Assembly (NCBI RefSeq): GCF_008635795.1
Contig: NZ_VWRQ01000024.1
Coordinates: forward strand, 1 to 64,000
Source of the DNA: Paenibacillus tepidiphilus
Lineage (GTDB): Bacteria; Bacillota; Bacilli; Paenibacillales; Paenibacillaceae
Direction of reading: 5' to 3'
Length of the DNA stretch: 64,000 nucleotides
The position numbers and the translations under genes are program-made. Below, in pieces: positions 44,302 through 53,782 of this stretch. The notes under the pieces were generated by a model. It saw only the letters and a program-made list of their open reading frames with translations, was not told the DNA's origin and made no database searches. The number at the start of each line of letters is the position of its first letter. Position 1 is the first letter of the stretch.

Positions 44302-45168
44302 TTAACCGAGACAATCCAAAATAGCCTGCCGCATGATGTCCACAGGAGCAGCCTGCCCGGTCCAATATTCCAGCGCATATGCCCCTTGGTAGACGAACAT
44401 GCCCAGTCCGCCGTGAATCCGGCAGCCGATACGCTCCGCTTCCTTCAGCAGCCGAGTATTCAGCGGGTTGTAGATCAGATCGCTGACGATTTGTCCCGGC
44501 CGCAGCAGCGACGGCTCCAGCGGCATGCCGTCCAGATGAGGGGCCATGCCGACAGAGGTCGTATTAATGATAATATCGGCCTGGGAGACCGCCTCCGCTG
44601 CCTGTTCAAGGGCGATGCCGGTGACCGTAACGGCGCTCCGGCAGGCCTCGGCCAATTCCTCCGCCTTATCCTTCGTACGGTTGGCAATGACAATCTGCTC
44701 CGGACGCTCCTGCAGCAAGGCTGTGACGATGCCTCTTGCTGCTCCGCCGGCACCGAGTACCACAATGCGTGCGCCGTTTAAGTCCGGCGCCAACTCTGAT
44801 TTCAGGGAACGAACATAGCCAATGCCGTCCGTATTATATCCGGTCAGCACCCCACTGTCGTTGACAATGGTATTGACTGCGCCGACGCTCAGCGCACTGG
44901 CGTCCAGCTTGTCCAGATAAGGCATAACCGCCACCTTATGCGGTATGGTGACATTCACGCCGCGAAAGCCCAGCACACGGACCGCCTGTACCGCTTCGGC
45001 AAGACGCTCCGGCACAATATGGAGCGGAACGTAAGCACCGGGGATGCCCAGTGCCTGGAGTGCCGCCATGTGCATAACTGGTGATTTCGAATGGGCGATG
45101 GGATCGCCCATAACGCCCAGCAGTATGTCCCCGCCTAAGCCGTTAACATTATAATGGGTCTTCGACAA
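44302..45168 (-). CDS. aroE: shikimate dehydrogenase
   Basis: A 288-residue AroE, which reduces 3-dehydroshikimate with NADPH in chorismate synthesis. The shikimate site GDPIAHSKSPVMHMA, the catalytic lysine in NVTIPHKVAVMPYLD and the NADP motif VLGAGGAARGIV are all visible; GGLGMFVYQGAYALEYW closes the protein. The start is a TTG five bases after GGAGGAGG. It sits 19 bp behind yqeH. Confidence 0.96.
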   Translation of the reverse strand: MSKTHYNVNGLGGDILLGVMGDPIAHSKSPVMHMAALQALGIPGAYVPLHIVPERLAEAVQAVRVLGFRGVNVTIPHKVAVMPYLDKLDASALSVGAVNTIVNDSGVLTGYNTDGIGYVRSLKSELAPDLNGARIVVLGAGGAARGIVTALLQERPEQIVIANRTKDKAEELAEACRSAVTVTGIALEQAAEAVSQADIIINTTSVGMAPHLDGMPLEPSLLRPGQIVSDLIYNPLNTRLLKEAERIGCRIHGGLGMFVYQGAYALEYWTGQAAPVDIMRQAILDCLG

Positions 45169-45187
45169 ACCGGCCTCCTCCTTCCGT

Positions 45188-46315
45188 TCAGATCATGGAT
45201 GGCCGGGTTAGCACCTTCACGCCGCGCGGCACATGTACTGCGACTATGGCTCCGGAGGTGGAGTTGACCTTGATCCAGCCGAGTCCGGAGATGAATACAT
45301 CGGTAGCACCGCCCCTGGCGACCCGGAATTCATGACGCTGCCAGGCCGGAAGCTTATCCTTGTCCTCTGCACTTGGCGGAGACAGAAGTTCCCCGAGATG
45401 CTCCTCGGCCAGGGAATCGGCACGCTCCAGCTTCGTGCGGTGGATCTTCAGCGTACCGCTGATATAACAGGTGAACGATTGGCGTTCTCCTTGAATAAAA
45501 TCAAAGCGGCCCAAGCCCCCGAAGAACAGTGTCTGTCCTTCATTTAACTGATATACCGCCGGCTTCAGCGGATTCTCCGGCATCACCGCGCCGAGATCGC
45601 GCCGCTCCACCAGTTCACTGTAGCGCCACGGATAGACGATCCCCGGCGTATCTACGATAAAATGCCCGTCGTCGAGCGGGATTTTGACCATATCCAGTGT
45701 TGTTCCCGGATAACGGGAAGTCGTCAGCTCCTCGGTAAGATCACTGTAATCAGAGATCAGCCGGTTGATCAGAGTCGATTTGCCCACATTGGTCGCACCG
45801 ACCACGTAGACATCCCGCTGCCCGCGCAGCTCACTCACTACATCAAGCAGGCGCTCAAAGCCCTGGTTGCGTTTGGCGCTGACGAGCACGATTTCAGCCG
45901 TTCGCAGGCCCTGCTCCTTGCAGCGCTGCTGCATCCAGTTCCGCAGCTTGTTCCAGTTCGTTACCTTGGGCAGCAAATCGCATTTGTTGACAGCCAGGAT
46001 GACCGGGTTGTTGCCGACAAACCGCTGCAGTCCGGAAATCAGGCTGCCTTCCAGATCAAACAGGTCGACAATATGAAGCACAAGCGCATTCTTCCCGCCG
46101 ATGCCGCCGAGCAGTTTCAGGAATTCATCCTGGTCGACGGAGACGGAAGACGCCTCGTTATAATTCTTAATCCGGAAACAGCGCTGGCAGATGACCGGCT
46201 CCCGGTCAAATGCGGCTTCCGGGATATAGCCGGGCAGCTCCTTATTGTCGTTCTGCAGCTTGATGCCGCAGCCGCTGCATTTCACGGGCCGCTGATGATC
46301 ACGATGTTCACTCAT
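45188..46315 (-). CDS. yqeH: circularly permuted ribosome-assembly GTPase YqeH
   Basis: A 375-residue GTPase needed for 30S assembly. An N-terminal zinc finger (CSGCGIKL and CQRCFRIKNY) precedes the permuted G-domain, in which G4 (NKCDLLP) comes before G1 (GATNVGKSTLIN) and G3 (VDTPG). The ATG at 46315 overlaps the yqeG stop codon by four bases and follows GAGGAGGAC. It belongs to the cluster running from yqeG to rsfS. Confidence 0.97.
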   Translation of the reverse strand: MSEHRDHQRPVKCSGCGIKLQNDNKELPGYIPEAAFDREPVICQRCFRIKNYNEASSVSVDQDEFLKLLGGIGGKNALVLHIVDLFDLEGSLISGLQRFVGNNPVILAVNKCDLLPKVTNWNKLRNWMQQRCKEQGLRTAEIVLVSAKRNQGFERLLDVVSELRGQRDVYVVGATNVGKSTLINRLISDYSDLTEELTTSRYPGTTLDMVKIPLDDGHFIVDTPGIVYPWRYSELVERRDLGAVMPENPLKPAVYQLNEGQTLFFGGLGRFDFIQGERQSFTCYISGTLKIHRTKLERADSLAEEHLGELLSPPSAEDKDKLPAWQRHEFRVARGGATDVFISGLGWIKVNSTSGAIVAVHVPRGVKVLTRPSMI

Positions 46316-46839
46316 GGGGTTTTGTCCTCCTCTTGCCACAATCCTTGCTTGCGCAGCCGGGTCAGCGCAATCCGCTCAATGCGGCGGTTAATTCTTGTAC
46401 CGACACCTTCATCCGCCGACGAGATCGGCAGCACCAATACGGTGTACAGTCCCAGCCGGTTGCCGCCGTATACATCCGTCAGCATCTGGTCGCCAACTAC
46501 TATCGTCTCCTGAGGCTTAAGCTCCATCAGCTTCATCGCTTTCAGAAACGGAGTATTGCTCGGCTTACGGGCCTGATGCACAAATTCGATATTCAGCGGC
46601 GTTGCAAACTTGGACACCCGGTCCATGTTGTTATTAGATACAATGACCAGCTTGAACCCGAGCTCCTTCACCTTTGCGAACCAGAGCACGAGCTCGGGTG
46701 TGGCCAGAGGAGCCTTGGCGCCCACCAGCGTATTGTCCAGATCCGTGATAATTCCGCGGTATCCCGCTGCATACAGCTCGTCCAGAGCAATATCGAATAC
46801 CGTATTGACCCGCAGTTTCGGGACCAGCTTTTCAAACAA
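46312..46839 (-). CDS. yqeG: HAD-superfamily phosphatase YqeG
   Basis: A 175-residue HAD IIIA phosphatase. The nucleophile motif reads IITDLDNTLVG, motif II is VIVSNNN and motif III is VVGDQMLTDVYGGNR. Related to mitochondrial PTPMT1-like phosphatidylglycerophosphatases, but the bacterial substrate is not settled. The start is a TTG eight bases after GAGGTG; no ATG fits. It is the first gene of the yqe cluster. Confidence 0.95.
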   Translation of the reverse strand: MFEKLVPKLRVNTVFDIALDELYAAGYRGIITDLDNTLVGAKAPLATPELVLWFAKVKELGFKLVIVSNNNMDRVSKFATPLNIEFVHQARKPSNTPFLKAMKLMELKPQETIVVGDQMLTDVYGGNRLGLYTVLVLPISSADEGVGTRINRRIERIALTRLRKQGLWQEEDKTP

Positions 46840-46906
46840 TGAACGTTCACCTCATTCTTTATTCGGAAAAACTATAACTTATTCTTGCCGGGCCGCACAT
46901 GCTGCC

Positions 46907-49141
46907 TCAGCCGCGTGCCCGCAAGCTTCGCTTCAGCTGCAAAGCTTCAGTATACACGCTATGCCAATCTTTGTCTTCAATAATCTCGGGACTGTAGCTG
47001 GCCCGTTCGAAAATCCGCAGCAGCTCTGCAAGGCTCGCCGCCGCTGCCGGACGCTCCCGGCTCCAGCGGCTTACGGATTCCCGCAGCGTTTCGTGCTCTT
47101 CCTTAAGCATACCCTTTCTGCGCGCATAGCTTACCCAGCGCTCCGTCTCTGCTATAACTTTCTGCAGCGGAGTGAGCGGCCGCCCGTTGCGCAGACGGCG
47201 CAGCAGGAACCGCAAGGAATTACGGTGCTGCCACAGCAAGTATCCCGCCCACAGCAGCAGAACGGCACCGGCCGCAATGACCGCCCATATACCGATGTGC
47301 AGCCCGCCGCCGGTTGTTCCGCTATCGACAGGCGTTTGCTCCGGCAGGGTCTCTTCGGGTTCAGGCTCCTCTGTCTCCTCGGCGAGCGGCTCTTCGCTCT
47401 GAGTCAGCAGCGGTACGCTGAAGCCTGGCGTCGCTTCGATAGGCACCCAGCCATAATCGCCGAAGTATACTTCCGCCCAGGAATGGGCGTCGGCGTTAGT
47501 AATCGTATAATTGTTATTGACATAGCCCTGCTGAGCCAGATTCTCCGGCAGCTCGGCCTGTTCACCGGGCGCATAGCCCTTCACCCAGCGGGCCGGGATA
47601 TCCAGTGAACGCGCCATCGTCACAAGCGCAGTGGAATAATAGTCACAGTATCCCTCCATGATCTCGAAGAGAAACCGCTCGACCAGATCCTTGCTCTTGC
47701 CCTTCGAGACATCAGGCTGGTTCGAATAAGGAAAGGTCTGCTGCAAATATTGCTGCAGAAGGGCTATTTTCTCATACGGATTCTCCGCTTCGGCTGTGAC
47801 CTCCAGCGCCAGCGCCTTCACCCGTTCAGGGAAATTGTTGGGGAGCTGCAGATACTGCCCCAGGTCCCGTCCTTCATATAACTGGCTATACGTCTGCTGG
47901 CTGAGCTCCTGAAGCGGGATAACCGGAACCTTGGAAACCACAACATAGCTCATTGGATACGAAAAGCCCTTCTCGTCCGCATCCCATAGCAGCTCGCTGT
48001 CCCGGCTTCTCCAAGCCAGCGCGGAGCTGCTGTCCTCGCCGTCTACAGTTTCAACCATGGCCAGCGAATACGCCCCGAACAGCACAGGATAATCATTGGC
48101 GCCCAGCAGCTTGACCGTCTGGCGCAATTCCCGAATCTGCGCCTTGGGAGCCGGGCTGTGCTCCAGCCCCTCGCCTGCGTTCACCCCGCTATAGGGCCCG
48201 CGCGCAGCTGTGTCATCGTCGCTCCAGCCGTTGCCCGAATATTCGCTGCGGGTCTCGCCCCTCATATAAGTGCGCAGATCCGAAGTCACCGTCATCACAG
48301 GCGAATAATCAAAGTTGAAGCCGCCGCCGAGATTACTGTCGTCCGTGCTGTAGCCGGAGGCGGTCCGCGCTGCGGAGAGCACGCCTTCGCCGGTCTCCGA
48401 GACATCGCCCGATGTACCGAGCTTGCCCGGACTGCCCGATCCGTTCCATTCCTGCCAAGCCGTATACGGGTCGGTCAGGGCTGGCCGTACCGCCGGCATA
48501 TTGATGCCTGTAATGATGACAAGTGAGAAGATGATGGCAACATTAACAGCAATTTTAAAAGGATACTTCAGCAAATGCACCCAGCCGCGCGGGTAATGCA
48601 GCTGAAAATTCCGCAGATGGCGGATCACCAGCCAGCCCATTGCCGCAGCGACCGTCCAGGCGACCTCCTGCCACAGGATGGCGGGGGTGAACGAATCCAG
48701 GGCAGCGAAAGCAACTATGTTGGTGGCAGTGAACATCAGAATCCGCGCCTTGGTGGTTACCCACCAGGAGCTCAGCAGGAATACAGCACCCGCCGCCAGT
48801 GCAAACCAAAGATAAGGTACCATCCGTGCCACAATATCCGGAAGCTGGTCGCGCAGTGCCGGCAGCCACGGATCGGGAATATAAACCCCGTAATGCAATA
48901 TCATGCGGTAAACGATCAGCAGCGCAGCTGCAGCTTCCAGCACAAGCCGGTAGCCCCAGCGCAGCGGAACGGCGATTTCAATGACTGCAACCGCCGTTAA
49001 GGTGAAGAGGACGGAAGCGGTGGTAACTTGAAGCCAGAAGGGCTCCGTATAAGAGATCCATTGCAGGGCGAACACCATCAAAAACAGCAGACTGAAGGCA
49101 CGGTACCACGAGGATTTCAAATGGTTCATCCAGCTTCTCAC
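46907..49141 (-). CDS. transglutaminase-like membrane protein (TgpA type)
   Basis: A 744-residue membrane protein. The N-terminal third has about seven hydrophobic helices (DUF3488-like); the extracellular transglutaminase core lies at about 440-590, with EGYCDYYSTALVTMAR (Cys) and TNADAHSWAEVYFGDYGW (His). The third triad residue, usually Asp, appears as Glu in VPIEATPGF. A C-terminal helix and a DUF4129-like tail follow. GTG start overlapping the DUF58 stop (GTGA) by four bases. It completes the MoxR-DUF58-transglutaminase operon typical of bacilli, probably for cell-envelope work. Confidence 0.92.
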   Translation of the reverse strand: MRSWMNHLKSSWYRAFSLLFLMVFALQWISYTEPFWLQVTTASVLFTLTAVAVIEIAVPLRWGYRLVLEAAAALLIVYRMILHYGVYIPDPWLPALRDQLPDIVARMVPYLWFALAAGAVFLLSSWWVTTKARILMFTATNIVAFAALDSFTPAILWQEVAWTVAAAMGWLVIRHLRNFQLHYPRGWVHLLKYPFKIAVNVAIIFSLVIITGINMPAVRPALTDPYTAWQEWNGSGSPGKLGTSGDVSETGEGVLSAARTASGYSTDDSNLGGGFNFDYSPVMTVTSDLRTYMRGETRSEYSGNGWSDDDTAARGPYSGVNAGEGLEHSPAPKAQIRELRQTVKLLGANDYPVLFGAYSLAMVETVDGEDSSSALAWRSRDSELLWDADEKGFSYPMSYVVVSKVPVIPLQELSQQTYSQLYEGRDLGQYLQLPNNFPERVKALALEVTAEAENPYEKIALLQQYLQQTFPYSNQPDVSKGKSKDLVERFLFEIMEGYCDYYSTALVTMARSLDIPARWVKGYAPGEQAELPENLAQQGYVNNNYTITNADAHSWAEVYFGDYGWVPIEATPGFSVPLLTQSEEPLAEETEEPEPEETLPEQTPVDSGTTGGGLHIGIWAVIAAGAVLLLWAGYLLWQHRNSLRFLLRRLRNGRPLTPLQKVIAETERWVSYARRKGMLKEEHETLRESVSRWSRERPAAAASLAELLRIFERASYSPEIIEDKDWHSVYTEALQLKRSLRARG

Positions 49142-50388
49142 CTTAGGCTTTCACCTCCTACCACAGCGGGCAGTTCCTGCAGTGAGTGCACGCTGTAGCC
49201 CGTGATGCCCCGCTGCTTCAGCGCCTCCAGCCACTCTCCGCCCCGGAGAACCGCTCCGGGATGCCGGACATAAATCTGCGAAGGCGTCATTCCCGAGCGC
49301 TCCGCCCAGCGCAGCGCATCGAGTGCAGGCTGGCCGCTCTGCGGGCTGATCAGGACGAAGTAGCAGCCCTTGGGGAACATCCGGCTGCTCTGTTCCAGCC
49401 GCGTGGCAAGCGGCCCCCGGCCCTCGGCGTTGATATCGACGAGGTACTGGATCATCCGCTTGCGCTCCGCCTCGCTCTCGGCGGGCTGAAATACCGCCGT
49501 ATTCTTCCCCAGGCAGCATAGTCCGATGCCGATCCGCTCACGGATCCCGTAGCCGAGCAGCGAGGCGGCGATGGATACGGCAAGCTCGAATTGTGCAGAG
49601 CCTCCGTAGGCATTGGCGCTGCCGTCCAGCACGAGCATGGTCTTGGGAATGGATTCATGCTCGAATTCCTTCGATTTCCACTCACCGGTCTTGGCGGTCG
49701 CATTCCAATGAATCCGCGACAGCCGGTCCCCGTAGACATAGTCGCGGACACCGTTGATCTGCGTCGTCTCTCTGCGGGAAGGCATCAGGGCTGCCTGCGG
49801 CCCGGCGAGACGCGACCTCCGGTCGTAGAGCTGCCAGCGCGGAATCAATACCGCCCGGGGCAGGACCCGGAACTGGCCCTCCGCCAGGAAGGTGCCTTTG
49901 TGCTCCACCAGTCCGAAGATATCCTCGCAGAGAATATCCGTGTCGGAGAAGGTATACCGCCCGCGCTCCAGCGGCGGCGTCTGGAAATTCAATTCTCCCT
50001 GGCCCTTGAAGCTCGGAACAAGGCTCTCCTCGAACACCCAGGATTCCCCGTTGTGGCGCTTCAGCACTTCCCGGACCACCACATAAGGCAGGGGCAGGAG
50101 TCCGGGGATCGTTACTTTTAAATTGACGGCGAGATGTCCGCCGGCGTGCAGCAGATCCGGCTTGTCTATACCGGACGACATCTGACGCATGCCCTTGGCC
50201 TTGCGGACGCCGAAGGTTCCGGAAACGACTAAATAGATCAGCAGCACTGAAACCATAATAAACAGCATAATGGAGGTTTTGCCGCCCTGAAACAGCACAT
50301 AGAGCAGCGTAATCCCCCATATGACCAGAATACCGGCGAATTTTCCCGGCTGAATGACAGCGGCTGCTCCGGTCCATGGATTCTTCAT
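49138..50388 (-). CDS. DUF58 domain membrane protein (MoxR-associated)
   Basis: A 416-residue protein with two N-terminal membrane helices and a cytoplasmic or exposed DUF58 domain resembling a von Willebrand A fold. The DUF58 hallmark GVRDYVYGDRLSRIHWNATA is at about 215-235, and LVLDGSANAYGG gives the Asp-x-Ser-like metal-site region. The ATG at 50388 follows GAGGCAATAAG. It lies one base behind the MoxR gene and overlaps the transglutaminase gene by four bases. Confidence 0.93.
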   Translation of the reverse strand: MKNPWTGAAAVIQPGKFAGILVIWGITLLYVLFQGGKTSIMLFIMVSVLLIYLVVSGTFGVRKAKGMRQMSSGIDKPDLLHAGGHLAVNLKVTIPGLLPLPYVVVREVLKRHNGESWVFEESLVPSFKGQGELNFQTPPLERGRYTFSDTDILCEDIFGLVEHKGTFLAEGQFRVLPRAVLIPRWQLYDRRSRLAGPQAALMPSRRETTQINGVRDYVYGDRLSRIHWNATAKTGEWKSKEFEHESIPKTMLVLDGSANAYGGSAQFELAVSIAASLLGYGIRERIGIGLCCLGKNTAVFQPAESEAERKRMIQYLVDINAEGRGPLATRLEQSSRMFPKGCYFVLISPQSGQPALDALRWAERSGMTPSQIYVRHPGAVLRGGEWLEALKQRGITGYSVHSLQELPAVVGGESLR

Positions 50389-50389
50389 C

Positions 50390-51346
50390 TTATTGCCTCA
50401 TCGCCACGGGCACTTGAATACTCTGGATGAGCTTCTGCAGCAGGGAATCCATGCTGACATTATCGAGACGGCTCTCCGGACGGAGCAGAATACGGTGGCC
50501 CAGCGCAAAAGGAGTCAGCGTCTTCACATCATCCGGAAGCACGTAATCACGCTCCTGCAGGAAGGCGTATGCCTTGCAAGCCATCATGAATGAAAGGGAA
50601 GCGCGGGGGCTTGCCCCCAGCAGCACCAGCGGATTCTCGCGCGTCGCGCGCACAATCGTCAGCAAATAGTTCAGGACGGGGTCGCTGATATAAACCTCGC
50701 GGATCTCCTCCTGGATTGCCGCGATCTGCTCCATGCTGGTCACCGCGTTCAGCTTGTCCACCGGCTGGCCCTCCTGGTGGCTGAGCAGCAGGCTTTTCTC
50801 CGTATCGGCATCCGGATAACCCAGGCTGATCCGCAGCATAAAGCGGTCAAGCTGCGCCTCAGGGAGTGTATAGGTGCCTTCGAAATCAATCGGATTCTGC
50901 GTCGCGCACAGCATGAACGGGTGGGGCAGCGGGTAGGTCTCGCCGTCCACCGTCACATTGCGTTCCTCCATGACTTCGAGGAGAGCGGACTGCGTCTTGG
51001 TAGTGGCGCGGTTAATCTCGTCGGCCAGCAGAATATTGGTCATCACGGGACCCGGCCGGAAATGGAACATTTCATCGCGCGGATGGTAGACGGAGACGCC
51101 GGTAATATCACTCGGCAAAATGTCGGGATTACACTGGATCCGGCGGTAATCACCGGACATGGACCGCGACAGCGCGCGGATCAGCTGGGTTTTGCCCGTG
51201 CCGGGAACATCCTCGATCAGTACATGGCCTCCGGCCAGAAGCGCCGTAAGCAGCAATTCTATTTCAAACTTTTTACCTAGTATGCAGGATTCCAAATTAG
51301 TGCGGACAGCGTTCATAATTTGCGTTGATTCTTGACGTACGGGCAT
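50390..51346 (-). CDS. MoxR-family AAA+ ATPase
   Basis: A 318-residue chaperone-like ATPase. Walker A is in EDVPGTGKTQLI, Walker B in ILLADEINRATTKTQS, sensor I in FMLCATQNPIDFEGTYTLPE, and the lid helix near DVKTLTPFALGHRI. MoxR proteins work with DUF58/vWA partners; here the DUF58 gene follows after one base. AGGAGGTTCACACTAT precedes the ATG at 51346. It is the first gene of the three-gene operon. Confidence 0.96.
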   Translation of the reverse strand: MPVRQESTQIMNAVRTNLESCILGKKFEIELLLTALLAGGHVLIEDVPGTGKTQLIRALSRSMSGDYRRIQCNPDILPSDITGVSVYHPRDEMFHFRPGPVMTNILLADEINRATTKTQSALLEVMEERNVTVDGETYPLPHPFMLCATQNPIDFEGTYTLPEAQLDRFMLRISLGYPDADTEKSLLLSHQEGQPVDKLNAVTSMEQIAAIQEEIREVYISDPVLNYLLTIVRATRENPLVLLGASPRASLSFMMACKAYAFLQERDYVLPDDVKTLTPFALGHRILLRPESRLDNVSMDSLLQKLIQSIQVPVAMRQ

Positions 51347-51648
51347 ATAGTGTGAACCTCCTATGTCAGAATAAGCGTATTATTTACATTTTACATGATA
51401 TAGGGGGCCAAAGTACATGTTTGCCGCCGCCTTGAAAATTCGGAAGAAATCACAAAACATCGCCTGCAAACCGGTGCGGATGCAGTGAAGCTGACTCGGG
51501 TTCATGGAAGGGTCCAAATCCCACAAGTTCAAGCCACAAAGCGGTGCATGTGAGGCGAGGCTGACTCCGATATTTTGCAGGGGTCCGGCGCTTGCCCGGA
51601 CAGCTCACATAAAAAGCCCCGCTGGCGCGGGGCTTAATTTACCTGATT
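51347..51648. other. intergenic region between moxR and the MCP gene
   Basis: About 300 bp. The part next to moxR is AT-rich and should hold its promoter; 51614-51634 is a terminator (separate entry). A reading frame of 60 codons at 51504 has no ribosome site and is not considered a gene. Confidence 0.6.
51614..51634 (-). terminator. terminator of the MCP gene
   Basis: Perfect 9-bp stem AAGCCCCGC/GCGGGGCTT with a three-base loop, then TTTTTATG on the minus strand, 15 bp past the stop codon. Confidence 0.93.
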
Positions 51649-53121
51649 TTATTTGCCATTCTCCCCGACCAGTTCGTTCAGGCTGACAATCAGGCTCTCC
51701 AGCTCCATAAAGCTTTCCACCAAATGAAGGGTAATGGCACGCTGCTCCTCGACACCCGCCAGGATCTCTTCCGTAGCCGCGCTGGATTGCTGGGTGACAC
51801 TGGAGAATTCGGTGATCTCTGTGACCACTTTTTCCGAGAAACGCTTCATTTCTTCCGAGCTCTGTTCAATTTCACCCGCCTGATTCAATACATTGGTGGT
51901 GTTGTCCTGAATCTCGCGGAATACCTGCTCTGTGCTTACCATTGATGCGCTGCCTTCAACCAGCAGCTCCCGGCTGTGCTCGAACAATCCCAGCAGCTCT
52001 GTAGTCTGGCGCTGCAGCGCCGCGATTACACCGCTGATCTCGTCGGCCGTCTGCCCGGAGCTCTCGGCAAGCTTGCGCACTTCGCCCGCCACTACGGCAA
52101 AGCCCCGGCCATGCTCACCCGCACGTGCCGCCTCAATCGACGCGTTCAGCGCCAGCAGATTGGTCTGCCGTGAGATTTGCATGATGCCCTCCAGCATGTC
52201 ATGGATGTTCTGTCCCCGCTCCGCGAACGCCTCCATTTGGGTCGTGGTTTGCTCCATAACCTGCTGCAGCTGCGTGAACTGCCCGGTGAGCACTGCCACC
52301 CTGCCGCCTCCCTGCTCGCTGACCTCAGCCGTTGCCGCAGACAGCCGCTTCATATCCTGCGAATAACCGGCCACATCGCGGATATGCCGGTCCGACACGG
52401 AGATCGCTTCTGTGATCTCGGAGATGCTTCCGGCCTGATACTCAATGCCCTTGGACACTTCCTGGAATCCGATTGCCACCTCATTGGTAATGGCCCCGGC
52501 CATCTCCACCTCAACCTTGAAATTGCCCGTAAATTTATAGAGACCGTCTACCGCTGCCTTCACCCGGTCCAGCATAAATTCGATCCTGCTTCCGGCCGCC
52601 TCAACCTCATCCCGCTGCGCTTCGCTATGACGGATCAGACGCTGGTTAAGAAACGCAACCACTATCAAAACGCCGCTGATCAGCAGATAAACGCCGAATT
52701 CGTTCACATAAGCCATCAACCTCTCCTCGGAGGTAGCGAACTCACCGGTCAGACTCAGCTGCACCAGAAGATTCAGCGTGCTTAAGCCGGCGGCAACGGC
52801 GAAATATTTGTATTCCGGATAGAATAACAGCACGGAACATAACAAAAGAACAACCAGCGCATTCACTTCATAAATGGTCAAATATACACCGAGCAGTGTA
52901 AGCAGGCCGGTAAAAATCCAGGGAATGACCAGCACCCCTTTGCGCTTCATGTTACAGTACGTTACCGCTGCAGCCATAAGGACAGCAGGAGTGTTGGATA
53001 CCCACAGATTGGGCAACTGAAAGGCCAGCACCACTGCCACAGCGCAAACTATCCAGAAAGCACCGATAATAATTTTGTTTCGAGTCCAAAAAAGCTCAAT
53101 TTTACGCTGATTGTTCAACAT
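51649..53121 (-). CDS. methyl-accepting chemotaxis protein with a multi-helix membrane sensor
   Basis: A 490-residue chemoreceptor. About six tightly packed hydrophobic helices fill residues 15-190, with no extracellular sensor loop and no HAMP region recognisable. The signalling domain follows (about 220-490), with the conserved hairpin [20 protein letters not shown] and [23 protein letters not shown] at 53121 is chosen because GGAGG lies nine bases upstream; starts further out would add a polar segment. It probably senses a membrane-linked or internal signal. The gene has its own terminator. Confidence 0.9.
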   Translation of the reverse strand: MLNNQRKIELFWTRNKIIIGAFWIVCAVAVVLAFQLPNLWVSNTPAVLMAAAVTYCNMKRKGVLVIPWIFTGLLTLLGVYLTIYEVNALVVLLLCSVLLFYPEYKYFAVAAGLSTLNLLVQLSLTGEFATSEERLMAYVNEFGVYLLISGVLIVVAFLNQRLIRHSEAQRDEVEAAGSRIEFMLDRVKAAVDGLYKFTGNFKVEVEMAGAITNEVAIGFQEVSKGIEYQAGSISEITEAISVSDRHIRDVAGYSQDMKRLSAATAEVSEQGGGRVAVLTGQFTQLQQVMEQTTTQMEAFAERGQNIHDMLEGIMQISRQTNLLALNASIEAARAGEHGRGFAVVAGEVRKLAESSGQTADEISGVIAALQRQTTELLGLFEHSRELLVEGSASMVSTEQVFREIQDNTTNVLNQAGEIEQSSEEMKRFSEKVVTEITEFSSVTQQSSAATEEILAGVEEQRAITLHLVESFMELESLIVSLNELVGENGK

Positions 53122-53376
53122 CCTGCACATCCTCCGCCATATTTTCCATGAATCTAAGAATATATCGTCAAGTTTCGACTTTTTTTTAACATTTGACCTA
53201 TTGTTAGCCTGCATAATACCAAAAGAAATTCGTTCATCGTCCCCCTGGCCCCGGCCATTCTCTGGATCCCAAGCGCTTGCATTCATTTTCATAAATAGGC
53301 AGACCTCTACAGCACACTCTATATTTCGGAACTTCGAGAGAAAATTTCAAGATGGTCCCGCCTATTCCGTAGCATT

Positions 53377-53400
53377 GAAAAAGACCGCCAATCGGCGGTC
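53377..53400 (-). terminator. terminator of the spoVA cluster
   Basis: GACCGCC/GGCGGTC stem with a four-base loop and TTTTTC on the minus strand, 32 bp past the spoVAE stop codon. Confidence 0.9.
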
Positions 53401-53431
53401 CGTTCCCACTGCATATTCCGTTTGATATAAC

Positions 53432-53782
53432 TCATCCCTTCGGCCGCACCACCAGCGCCGCCAGGAATGAGAATACAATCGCCGAGGAAATCCCCGCACT
53501 GGTTACGTCAAAAATACCTGTAACGACCCCGACCCAGCCATCCCGCTCCAGTTCGGTTAACGCCCCGTGCACCAGGGAGTTGCCGAAGCTGGTAATCGGC
53601 ACGCTCGCGCCTGCTCCGGCGAATTTCACCAGCGGATCATAAAGGCCGAATGCGTCCGCCACAGCCCCCGTCACCACCAGGGTGCTCATCGTATGCGCCG
53701 GCGTCAGCTTGAATACATCCATCAGGATCTGCCCGATGACGCAGATGGCCCCGCCGATCAGAAAAGCCCATAAATAAATCAT
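53432..53782 (-). CDS. spoVAE: stage V sporulation protein AE (SpoVAEb)
   Basis: A 116-residue membrane protein of the spore dipicolinic acid channel. The SpoVAC/SpoVAE family block reads AFGLYDPLVKFAGAGASVPI and SFGNSLVHGALTELERDGW. Four hydrophobic segments are visible. The ATG overlaps the spoVAD stop by four bases. This is the SpoVAEb type found with SpoVAC and SpoVAD in many spore formers. Confidence 0.96.
   Translation of the reverse strand: MIYLWAFLIGGAICVIGQILMDVFKLTPAHTMSTLVVTGAVADAFGLYDPLVKFAGAGASVPITSFGNSLVHGALTELERDGWVGVVTGIFDVTSAGISSAIVFSFLAALVVRPKG

Noticed and set aside
51504-51686. 60-codon frame between moxR and the MCP gene
   Set aside because: No ribosome site and it runs through the MCP terminator.
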